DNA from: Campylobacter coli 76339 | Lineage (GTDB): Bacteria; Campylobacterota; Campylobacteria; Campylobacterales; Campylobacteraceae | Length of the DNA: 64,000 nucleotides | Direction: 5' to 3' | Assembly: GCA_000470055.1 (NCBI GenBank) | Contig: HG326877.1 | Location: 1,439,661-1,503,660, forward strand | Shown: positions 49,085 through 57,211 of the stretch, piece after piece | Layout: each line of letters begins with the position of its first letter | Numbering within the stretch: position 1 is the stretch's first letter | Program-made: the position numbers and the translations under genes | The notes under the pieces: model-generated | Told to the model about the DNA's origin: nothing | What the model saw: the letters and a program-made list of their open reading frames with translations, nothing else | The model's database searches: none

Positions 49085-49642
49085 TTAAGAACTAGCTTTA
49101 GTTTCTTGTGCGTATTTAACACCTAAATCAAAAGCTTTAGAATTTGCATCTCTTGTTTTAGCTGGAACCATATGAAGCATCGTTTCTTTAAGAATATCCA
49201 AATCAATACATTTACTCATATAAGCAGCAATAGCTAATGCAACAACTGATTGAGTAGCCACATTGCCTACTTCATCTTTAGCTATAGTAATGATAGGAAT
49301 TTCAAAGATTTGCCATTTTTTATAGTCTTCACTTTCAGGATGAACCAAATTTGGCTCTATAACTATGATGCCACCCTCTTTTACTCCACCACGAAAACCT
49401 TTATAACCCTTATCTGCAGTTGAAAGCATAAAATCTACTTCACCCTCTACTGCATAAGGGAAAAGAATTTCTTTATCATCGATGATAATATCAACCTTAG
49501 TTGGACCTCCACGCACTTGGGAAGTATAAGTTGAAGCTTTAAAGGCTTGACGACCTTCTTTGATCGCCGCTTCAGCTAAAATTTCTCCTGCGGTGATAAC
49601 ACCTTGACCACCTTCACCACCAAATCTTAATTGATATTTCAT
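49085..49642 (-). CDS. oorC: OorC, 2-oxoglutarate:acceptor oxidoreductase gamma subunit
   Basis: A 185-aa POR/KOR gamma domain (RFGGEGGQGVITAGEILAEAA...YTSQVRGGPTKVDIII). With OorA, B and D it oxidises 2-oxoglutarate to succinyl-CoA and reduces flavodoxin or ferredoxin, replacing 2-oxoglutarate dehydrogenase in these microaerophiles. It overlaps oorB by 4 bp. Confidence 0.95.
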   Translation of the reverse strand: MKYQLRFGGEGGQGVITAGEILAEAAIKEGRQAFKASTYTSQVRGGPTKVDIIIDDKEILFPYAVEGEVDFMLSTADKGYKGFRGGVKEGGIIVIEPNLVHPESEDYKKWQIFEIPIITIAKDEVGNVATQSVVALAIAAYMSKCIDLDILKETMLHMVPAKTRDANSKAFDLGVKYAQETKASS

Positions 49643-50484
49643 TTTAAGGCTCCTAAATCAACCATTCTTTTTTCTTTGGCTGCACGACGCACTTCTTCAT
49701 AAGCATGACAATATTCTGGCTGCGTGCTATCTTCATATAAAACACCTGTTGGGAATTTATCTTTTCTTTCTTCAAAATCCATACTTTCAAATTTAGACTT
49801 ATCCACAACACGATTTTTAATCCAATCGAGCATAGCCACCGCTTCACCCATTTTATTTTTTCTACCTAGGTTAATATGACAATTTGAGAAAACATCAACA
49901 AAGCTATAGCCTTTGTGCGCTAAAGCTTTATAAATTAAATTTTCCAATTTATTTGCCTCAATAACATTTCCCCTTGCCACGAAAGAAGCTCCAGCAGCTT
50001 TAGTTAGTTCGCAAGCATCAAAATTCGGATCGATATTTCCAAATTGTGCAGTTACTGTATAAAAACCTTTTGGAGTAGTTGGAGAAGTTTGAGAATTAGT
50101 AAGCCCATAAATAAAGTTATTGATTACAATATGAGTTAAATCTATATTTCTACGACACCCGTGTATAGTGTGGTTTCCACCAATTGCTAAAGTATCACCA
50201 TCTCCACTTACTACAATAACATGCTTGCTAGGATTAGCTAGTTTTATACCTGTTGCATAAGCAATAGCTCTACCATGAGTAGTGTGCACGGTATTGCAAT
50301 TTACATAAGAGCTCATTCTACCGCTACATCCTATACCTGAAACAAGACAAACATCGTCCATATTCCAACCCAGCTTTTCTATTGCACGAATGATACATTT
50401 TAAAACTACACCATCGCCACAACCCCAACACCATTGCGTAGGAAGTTTATCAGTTCTTAAATATTCATCATAATTAAACGCCAT
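49639..50484 (-). CDS. oorB: OorB, 2-oxoglutarate:acceptor oxidoreductase beta subunit
   Basis: A 281-aa thiamine-diphosphate-binding subunit. The TPP motif is GDGDTLAIGGNHTIHGCRRNIDLTHIVINN (shown in parts), and Fe-S ligands appear in WCWGCGDG and SGIGCSGR. It forms the catalytic core with OorA. One base separates it from oorA. Confidence 0.95.
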   Translation of the reverse strand: MAFNYDEYLRTDKLPTQWCWGCGDGVVLKCIIRAIEKLGWNMDDVCLVSGIGCSGRMSSYVNCNTVHTTHGRAIAYATGIKLANPSKHVIVVSGDGDTLAIGGNHTIHGCRRNIDLTHIVINNFIYGLTNSQTSPTTPKGFYTVTAQFGNIDPNFDACELTKAAGASFVARGNVIEANKLENLIYKALAHKGYSFVDVFSNCHINLGRKNKMGEAVAMLDWIKNRVVDKSKFESMDFEERKDKFPTGVLYEDSTQPEYCHAYEEVRRAAKEKRMVDLGALK

Positions 50485-50485
50485 T

Positions 50486-51610
50486 TTATATATTCTCCTT
50501 TACTTTAGCAATGATTTCGCTAGGTGTTATAGGACGACCATTTGCACGATGCAAGCTAATAAAATCACGGCGAGAACTTACTCTTTCAATCTCTTCAAGA
50601 TATTGTCCCATATTTAATTCACTTACCATTACTTTTTTAAATTTGCTTACTACTTCAGCAATTTTCTTTTCGGCTACAGGATAAAGCGTGATAGGGCGGA
50701 AAAGTCCTACCTTAATACCTTCTTCTCTAAGCCTATTGATAGCTTCTTTAGCAGAACGACTTACGCTTCCATAAGCTATAATTAAAAATTCAGCATCATC
50801 AAGCATATACTCTTCATAAGTACAAATATCATCTTGGTTATTTTTAATTTTACCTATAAGTCTTTCTATATTTTTCTTAACTATAGCGCCATCTTCTGTT
50901 GGAAAACCTATATCTCCATGATGAAGTCCGGTTACATGATAGCGATAGCCGGTAAAAAATGGATTGAGTGTTGCAGGTTCATTTTCACCCGCTGCATAAG
51001 GTTTATAATCTTTTTTATCACCTGTGAATTTTTTACGGTTAATAATCTCTATATCTTTTAAATCAGGCAATACCGCTTTACCATTCATATGCCCTACAGT
51101 TTCATCCATAAGTAAAAATACAGGAGTCATATACTTTTCAGCCAAATTAAATGCTCTTATGGTTTCTGTATAGGCTTCTTCTAGGCTCGCTGGTGCGATA
51201 GCTACGCTAGCAAAATCTCCATGAGTAGGTGCTTTTGCTTGAAATAAATCTCCTTGAGCCACCCTTGTTGGAAGACCTGTTGAAGGACCACCACGCATAA
51301 CATTTACGATAACAAGTGGAATTTCAGCGATAAACGCAAGACCAATTTGCTCTGCTTTTAGTGAAATTCCAGGACCGCTACTTGCAGTCATTGATTTTAC
51401 ACCGCTCATAGCAGCACCGATAGTCACACTTATACCTGAAATTTCATCTTCCATTTGTATAAAAGTTCCATCACTTGCAGGAAGCATATGACTTAATTCA
51501 TGTGCAATTTCAGAACTTGGTGTAATAGGATAACCCCCAAAAAATTTACATCCACAATCAATTGCCGCTTTTGCAATTAAAACATTACCTGTTGCTATAA
51601 CTTCTCTCAT
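50486..51610 (-). CDS. oorA: OorA, 2-oxoglutarate:acceptor oxidoreductase alpha subunit
   Basis: A 374-aa alpha subunit with the pyrimidine-binding PP domain (CKFFGGYPITPSSEIAHEL...MTASSGPGISLKAEQIG) and a C-terminal transketolase-like domain (VSELNMGQYLEEIERV). It lies eight bases after oorD. Confidence 0.95.
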   Translation of the reverse strand: MREVIATGNVLIAKAAIDCGCKFFGGYPITPSSEIAHELSHMLPASDGTFIQMEDEISGISVTIGAAMSGVKSMTASSGPGISLKAEQIGLAFIAEIPLVIVNVMRGGPSTGLPTRVAQGDLFQAKAPTHGDFASVAIAPASLEEAYTETIRAFNLAEKYMTPVFLLMDETVGHMNGKAVLPDLKDIEIINRKKFTGDKKDYKPYAAGENEPATLNPFFTGYRYHVTGLHHGDIGFPTEDGAIVKKNIERLIGKIKNNQDDICTYEEYMLDDAEFLIIAYGSVSRSAKEAINRLREEGIKVGLFRPITLYPVAEKKIAEVVSKFKKVMVSELNMGQYLEEIERVSSRRDFISLHRANGRPITPSEIIAKVKENI

Positions 51611-51618
51611 TGTCTTTC

Positions 51619-51930
51619 CTATGCTAATTTTTTATATTTATTATTTTTTACTGCTACGGCTCTGTCTTTAGCTTCCGGAGTCAGTTTGGCAAATTTAAAT
51701 TCATCTCTTTTTGCCACCATAATAGCAAAATCTGGACAATGTGTTTCACACTCAGTACAACCTATACAGGACTCAGGGTGTACAACCTCTATCATTTGCC
51801 CTAAAACCGCATGAACATCATCACGCATAGCTAAAACCCCTGCGGGGCAATAGCTAACGCAGATATTACAAGCTTTACATCTATGCTCATCTACCCAAAC
51901 AGGGGTATCTTTTGGAGCTACCATACTCAT
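51619..51930 (-). CDS. oorD: OorD, ferredoxin-type delta subunit
   Basis: A 103-aa 2[4Fe-4S] protein with ligand sets CKACNICVSYCPAG and CIGCTECETHCPDF. It carries electrons from the OOR core to flavodoxin/ferredoxin, from where FqrB may take them to NADP+. It lies 15 bp after sucD. Confidence 0.95.
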   Translation of the reverse strand: MSMVAPKDTPVWVDEHRCKACNICVSYCPAGVLAMRDDVHAVLGQMIEVVHPESCIGCTECETHCPDFAIMVAKRDEFKFAKLTPEAKDRAVAVKNNKYKKLA

Positions 51931-51945
51931 ATCTTTTTCCTTTTT

Positions 51946-52815
51946 TTAGCCTAATATTTTTTGTATTTCTTCACCGATTAAAGCTGGAGAATCCACTACA
52001 TGAATTCCATATGACTTTAATGCTTCTTTCTTAGCTGCAGCACTTTCATCAGCACTACCTACTATAGCTCCTGCGTGTCCCATTCTTTTACCTTTTGGCG
52101 CAGTCGCTCCTGCAATGAATGCTACCACAGGTTTGCTAATATTTTCTTTAATAAATTTTGCTGCTTCCACCTCTAAGCTACCGCCGATTTCTCCTATCAT
52201 AACAATAGCTTTTGTCTCATCATCTTTTTCAAATTCACTTAAAAGTTCTTTATAGGCAAGTCCTATGATAGGATCGCCACCAATTCCTACTGCTGTTGAA
52301 ATTCCATACCCCCCTTGAACTACTTGATTAGCTGCTTCGTAAGTTAAAGTTCCACTTTTTGAAATAAGTCCTACGCAGCCTTTTTTAAAGATAAATCCTG
52401 GCATAATACCTAATTTACATTCTTCAGAAGTGATGATTCCTGGACAATTTGGTCCTATGATCTTCATACCTTTTTTATTTGCATATTGTTTAGCATACAT
52501 CATATCTTTAACCGGAGTATGCTCTGTAATTACAACAGCAAGCTTAATACCCGCATCCGCTGCCTCGATTACACTATCACCTACGGCAAAAGCAGGGACA
52601 AAAATCAAACTCACATCAGCTCCTGTAGCCTTAACCGCATCCGCAACTGTATCAAAAACAGGCTTGCCAAGATGAGTTTGACCGCCCTTATGTGGAGTTA
52701 CACCTCCGACTATATTTGTACCATAAGCCATACACTGTTCTGCATGAAAAGTTGCTTCTTTGCCCGTAAAACCTTGAACTATTACTTTTGTATTTTTATT
52801 AACCAATATACTCAT
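51946..52815 (-). CDS. sucD: Succinyl-CoA synthetase alpha subunit
   Basis: A 289-aa subunit with a CoA-binding Rossmann fold (VIVQGFTGKEATFHAEQ) and the phosphorylated His in GKRMGHAGAIVG. It makes ATP from the succinyl-CoA produced by OOR and lies next to it in the operon. Confidence 0.96.
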   Translation of the reverse strand: MSILVNKNTKVIVQGFTGKEATFHAEQCMAYGTNIVGGVTPHKGGQTHLGKPVFDTVADAVKATGADVSLIFVPAFAVGDSVIEAADAGIKLAVVITEHTPVKDMMYAKQYANKKGMKIIGPNCPGIITSEECKLGIMPGFIFKKGCVGLISKSGTLTYEAANQVVQGGYGISTAVGIGGDPIIGLAYKELLSEFEKDDETKAIVMIGEIGGSLEVEAAKFIKENISKPVVAFIAGATAPKGKRMGHAGAIVGSADESAAAKKEALKSYGIHVVDSPALIGEEIQKILG

Positions 52816-52824
52816 TTTCTATCC

Positions 52825-53988
52825 TTATCCTACTAAACTTTTTACTAATTCTGCACCGTTTTTAAGATTGGTTGCTGCTTTGATATTTTTAAGATTTGAG
52901 TTATCTAAGATTGCTTTTGCTTCAGCTGCATTTGTACCATCAAGACGCACTACGATAGGAATATTAACCTCAACATTTTTAGTTGCTTCCAAAATACCAT
53001 TTGCAATTCTATCGCAACGAACAATACCACCAAAAATATTGATAAATATTACTTTAACATTTTTATCTCTTAAAATGATTTCAAAAGCTTTTGCGACTGT
53101 TTCAGCAGACGCACCACCGCCTACATCTAAGAAATTTGCAGGTTTTGCACCGCTATAATTGATAATATCCATCGTTGCCATAGCAAGTCCTGCACCATTT
53201 ACCATACAAGCAACATCACCGTCTAATTTTACATAGCTTAAACCAAATTCAGCTGCTTCTCTTTCAGCAGGATTTTCTTCTGTAATATCTCTAAGTTCAG
53301 CAATCTCTGGATGGCGATAAAGCGCACTGTCATCAAAACTACATTTTGCATCAAGAGCATAAAAATCTCCTTCTGCGGTTTTAATCAAAGGATTGATTTC
53401 AAGCATATTCATATCTTTATCCATATAAAGCTTATAAAGTTTTGCTATCATAGAAATAAGTTTTTTGCTTTCATCCTTATCTAGCCCCAAAACCTTTGCT
53501 ACTTCAAGACCATGGAACATTTTAAAGCCAATTTGTGGATCAATGCCTACTTTTGCGATTTTTTCAGGGCTTTCTTTGGCTACTTTTTCTATATCCATTC
53601 CCCCTTCGCTTGAAGCAATGATTGTAATTTGCTCTGCCATTCTATTAAATAAAATAGCCAAATAATATTCTTTTACTATATTTGCACCGCTTTCTATATA
53701 AAGCTTTTGCACCAATTTGCCCTCAGGTCCTGTTTGATGAGTAACCAAATTCATCCCTAGAATTTGACTCGCATAAGTCTTTACCTCATCTAAATTTTTA
53801 GCGATTTTAACACCACCACCAAGACCACGACCACCTGCATGGATCTGAGCCTTAACAGCCCAAACACTACCACCCAATTCTTTAGCGTTTTCTACAGCTT
53901 CTTCTACGCTAAATGCAACCTTTCCCTTTAAAGTAGGGATACCATTGTCTGCGAAAATCGCTTTTGCTTGATATTCATGTATATTCAT
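52825..53988 (-). CDS. sucC: Succinyl-CoA synthetase beta subunit
   Basis: A 387-aa ATP-grasp subunit (NIHEYQAKAIFADNGIPTLKG, AQIHAGGRGLGGGVKIA, FINIFGGIVRCD). It pairs with SucD. It overlaps mdh by 4 bp. Confidence 0.96.
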   Translation of the reverse strand: MNIHEYQAKAIFADNGIPTLKGKVAFSVEEAVENAKELGGSVWAVKAQIHAGGRGLGGGVKIAKNLDEVKTYASQILGMNLVTHQTGPEGKLVQKLYIESGANIVKEYYLAILFNRMAEQITIIASSEGGMDIEKVAKESPEKIAKVGIDPQIGFKMFHGLEVAKVLGLDKDESKKLISMIAKLYKLYMDKDMNMLEINPLIKTAEGDFYALDAKCSFDDSALYRHPEIAELRDITEENPAEREAAEFGLSYVKLDGDVACMVNGAGLAMATMDIINYSGAKPANFLDVGGGASAETVAKAFEIILRDKNVKVIFINIFGGIVRCDRIANGILEATKNVEVNIPIVVRLDGTNAAEAKAILDNSNLKNIKAATNLKNGAELVKSLVG

Positions 53989-54893
53989 TTATCTTCCTTT
54001 ATATATTGATATTTTATTAATGATTTTTTTACCTTGTCTTTTTCTTCGTCGCTAAGCTCAAGCTTCATAATCTCAACAACACCCTCTAAGCCCAATCTTG
54101 CCATAGTTCCTAAGGCTTTATTTTGTACTCCAAATTCTCCATGCAAAATCACACTCATAGGTAAAAATTCTCCACTTCTTATAGATTCGAGCATTCTTAC
54201 ACAAGCACTTGCGGGCGCCAAATATGCTGAAGTCTTAAGATGTTTAATCACCTTTGCACCGCCAGTTTTGACTTCATTTTCCAAATCTTCAAATTCTTCT
54301 TCGCTTAAAAGCTCTCCAAGTTTTTGATTTTTAACACTTGCATAAGACTTTACTAAAACCATATCATCATTATGAAAGCCAATCAATCTTGTATCCACGC
54401 TTGAAATTTTGGCTTTTAATTTTTTGGCTACTTCATACTTAAATCTTGCATTATCCAAAACCCCTGCCATAGCAACAATTTTTTTAGAAGAAAAAATTCC
54501 ACTCTCATAAAGAGTATTGAGTAAAAAATCCACTGGATTTGTTAAAATAATAAAAAGTGGATCAGGGCTGAAATCTTTAATTTTTTTAGCACAATCGAGC
54601 ATAATATTTGTATTGAGTTGCAAAAGTTCTTCTCTACTTTGACCATCTTTTCTTGCAAATCCTGCGCTAAAAAGCACAATATCAGAATTTTTTGTACAAG
54701 AATAATCCTTAGTACAAGTTAATTCTATATCTAAATTTAAAGCAGCTATACTTTGGGATAATTCCAATTCTTTTGCGATCAATAAATCTTCATTGATATC
54801 AACTAAAACAATCTCATTTGCCAATTCGCGTAAAATTAAAGCGTAGGCTACACTTGAGCCTACATTTCCTGCACCAATGATCGTAATTTTCAT
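53985..54893 (-). CDS. mdh: Malate dehydrogenase
   Basis: A 302-aa LDH/MDH-family enzyme with an NAD fold (ITIIGAGNVGSSVAYAL). The substrate loop FARKDGQSREELL has Arg where lactate dehydrogenases have Gln, which argues for malate. NPVDFLL and the catalytic His region (IGFHNDDMV) are present. It overlaps icd by 4 bp. Confidence 0.93.
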   Translation of the reverse strand: MKITIIGAGNVGSSVAYALILRELANEIVLVDINEDLLIAKELELSQSIAALNLDIELTCTKDYSCTKNSDIVLFSAGFARKDGQSREELLQLNTNIMLDCAKKIKDFSPDPLFIILTNPVDFLLNTLYESGIFSSKKIVAMAGVLDNARFKYEVAKKLKAKISSVDTRLIGFHNDDMVLVKSYASVKNQKLGELLSEEEFEDLENEVKTGGAKVIKHLKTSAYLAPASACVRMLESIRSGEFLPMSVILHGEFGVQNKALGTMARLGLEGVVEIMKLELSDEEKDKVKKSLIKYQYIKEDK

Positions 54894-57094
54894 CTTTGTC
54901 CTATTTTTTCTATGATAGCATTAAAAGTTGCGCTTGGACGCATAATTTTATTTGCTTTTTCATCATCAAATTTATAATAACCACCTAAATCAACCTTCAC
55001 GCCTTGTGCGTCATTAAATTCAGCTCTAATTTTTTCTTCATTAGAAGAAAGTTCTAAGGCGATATCTTTAAAAAAGCTTTGAAGCTCCATATCATTTGCT
55101 TGTCTTGCCAAATGATTTGCAAAATACATTGCTAGATAAAAATGGCTTGTACGATTATCATCTTCTTTTACTTTTCTTGATGGAGCTTTATTGTTTTCAA
55201 GCCATTCTCCTATAGCTTCATCAAGACATTCTGCTAAGACTTTGGCTTTATGATTGCTGCATTTATTAGCATAAAATTCTAAGCTTGCTTGTAGGGCTAA
55301 AAATTCACCCAAGCTATCCCAACGCAAATGGTTTTCTTCTACTAATTGCTCTACTTGCTTTGGCGCTGAACCCCCTGCTCCAGTTTCAAACATAGCTCCA
55401 CCATTTAACATTGGCACAACTGAGAGCATTTTCGCACTTGTTCCAAGCTCTAAGATAGGAAAAAGATCGGTTAAATAATCTCTTAAAACATTTCCTGTAA
55501 TAGAAATAGCATCTTTTCCAGCACGAATCAACTCTAAGCTTTTTAAGCAAGCTTCATAAGGAGCAAGGATAGCTATATTTTTATTTTTTTCTTTAAGACG
55601 GTTTTGAACTAAATCTATCATAATTTTATTACTAGCTCTTTTACTGTCCAACCAAAAAATCGCCTCAGCTCCTGTTAAATCAGCTCTTTCTATACCCAAA
55701 TCAATCCAATTTAAAACAGCATCAAATTTAGCTTGATTAGCCCTATAAATATCACCTTTTCTAACTTTATGCTCTAATAAAACCTTACCCTTAGCAATGA
55801 TTTTAAACACTCCATCTTCTTTAGCAACAAAAGTTTTATCATGTGAGCCATATTCTTGAGCTTTTTTAGCCATCAAGCCTACATTAGATACGCTGCCTAA
55901 TTTTGCAGGATTTAAAGTGCCATTTTTGTGCAAATCTTCAATAACTGCTTCATAGATAGTCGCATAAGTTTGATCAGGGATAACTGCATTTGTATCTTTT
56001 TCTTTGCCTTCTTTATCCCATAATCTTGCCCCATTTTTAAGCATAGCAGGCATAGAAGCATCGACAATAACATCACTTGGAACATGCAAATTAGTAATAC
56101 CCTTATCTGAATTTACCATAGAAATATCAGCACGACTATTTAAAATTTCATTATATCTTTTTAAAATCTCATCTTTTTTGTTTGAAGTTTCTACCTTGCT
56201 TAAAAGCTCGCTTAATCCATTGTTTGGATTAATTCCAAGTGCTTCAAATTCATCCTTAAATTCATCAAACAATTCTTTGAAGAAGATTTTTACCGCATAA
56301 CCAAAAAGTATAGGATCGCTTACTTTCATCATCGTAGCTTTTAAATGGAGAGAAAAAAGCAAATCATTATCTTTACTTGCTTTGATTTCTTTAGCATAAA
56401 AATCTTGCAATTTTTCTACATCCATAAAAGTTGCATCTAAAATTTCATTTTTTTCAAGCTTTAAGCCTTCTTTTAAAATTTCACTTTTGCCGCTATCTGC
56501 GACAAATTCAATATTTGCTACGCAATCCTCATCAATTAAAACTGCTTTTTCATTTGAAAAGAAATCACCTTCTTTCATATAAGATACGCGGGTTTTAGAA
56601 TTAGGATCAAACTCAACCACGCGATAAGGATTATTCTTTGCATAATCTTTTACCGCTTTAGTAGAACGGCGATCTGAATTGCCTTGTCTAAGCACAGGAT
56701 TAACTGCTGAACCTAAAACCTTTTGATATTTTGTTTTTATTTGCAATTCTTCATCGTTTTTTGGTTCGTCTGGGTAGTTTGGTAACATATAACCCTTTTC
56801 TTGCAATTCCTTGATAGCGGCTTTTAACTGCGGAATAGAAGCTGAAATATTTGGAGTTTTAATCAAATTGGCATCTGATTTTTTTACAAGCTCGCCCAAA
56901 AGTTCTAAGGCATCTTCGCATCTTTGCTCTTCTTTTAGATACTCACTAAAAGTAGCTAAAATTCTTCCTGATAGTGAAATATCGGAAGTTTTTACTCCTA
57001 TATGCGCCTTACTTAAAAAAGCTTTTACTATAGGTAAAAACGAATAGGTCGCAAGCGCTGGAGACTCATCTGTTAAAGTGTAAGTAACTTGCAT
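54890..57094 (-). CDS. icd: Monomeric NADP-dependent isocitrate dehydrogenase
   Basis: A 734-aa monomeric-type ICDH (TYTLTDESPALATYSFLPIV..., RQGNSDRRSTKAVKDYAK, SAKMLSVVPMLNGGAMFETGAGGSAP, shown in parts). It converts isocitrate to 2-oxoglutarate, the substrate of OOR further down the same operon. It is the first gene of icd-mdh-sucCD-oorDABC and has AAAAGGA before the ATG. Confidence 0.95.
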   Translation of the reverse strand: MQVTYTLTDESPALATYSFLPIVKAFLSKAHIGVKTSDISLSGRILATFSEYLKEEQRCEDALELLGELVKKSDANLIKTPNISASIPQLKAAIKELQEKGYMLPNYPDEPKNDEELQIKTKYQKVLGSAVNPVLRQGNSDRRSTKAVKDYAKNNPYRVVEFDPNSKTRVSYMKEGDFFSNEKAVLIDEDCVANIEFVADSGKSEILKEGLKLEKNEILDATFMDVEKLQDFYAKEIKASKDNDLLFSLHLKATMMKVSDPILFGYAVKIFFKELFDEFKDEFEALGINPNNGLSELLSKVETSNKKDEILKRYNEILNSRADISMVNSDKGITNLHVPSDVIVDASMPAMLKNGARLWDKEGKEKDTNAVIPDQTYATIYEAVIEDLHKNGTLNPAKLGSVSNVGLMAKKAQEYGSHDKTFVAKEDGVFKIIAKGKVLLEHKVRKGDIYRANQAKFDAVLNWIDLGIERADLTGAEAIFWLDSKRASNKIMIDLVQNRLKEKNKNIAILAPYEACLKSLELIRAGKDAISITGNVLRDYLTDLFPILELGTSAKMLSVVPMLNGGAMFETGAGGSAPKQVEQLVEENHLRWDSLGEFLALQASLEFYANKCSNHKAKVLAECLDEAIGEWLENNKAPSRKVKEDDNRTSHFYLAMYFANHLARQANDMELQSFFKDIALELSSNEEKIRAEFNDAQGVKVDLGGYYKFDDEKANKIMRPSATFNAIIEKIGQR

Positions 57095-57134
57095 TTTTTG
57101 TCCTTTTAAACACTAATTTTATTTTTCAATCTAA

Positions 57135-57140
57135 AGTATA
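57135..57140 (-). promoter_or_regulatory. -10 of the icd-mdh-suc-oor operon
   Basis: TATACT on the minus strand about 40 bp before the icd ATG, in a 117-bp intergenic gap, is the best promoter candidate for the whole eight-gene operon. Confidence 0.45.
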
Positions 57141-57167
57141 TTACAATTAAAAAAAAATGCAAGAGTG

Positions 57168-57207
57168 ATTTTAAAGTTTGTTTTAGTTTTAAAACAAGCT
57201 TTAAAAT
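57168..57207 (-). terminator. Terminator hairpin after the AsmA/YhdP-like gene
   Basis: A 17-bp stem with one T/G mismatch (57168-57184 with 57191-57207) around a 6-nt loop begins just past the stop at 57212. A long T run follows about ten bases later on the minus strand. It separates this gene from icd, which has its own promoter. Confidence 0.65.
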
Positions 57208-57211
57208 GCTT

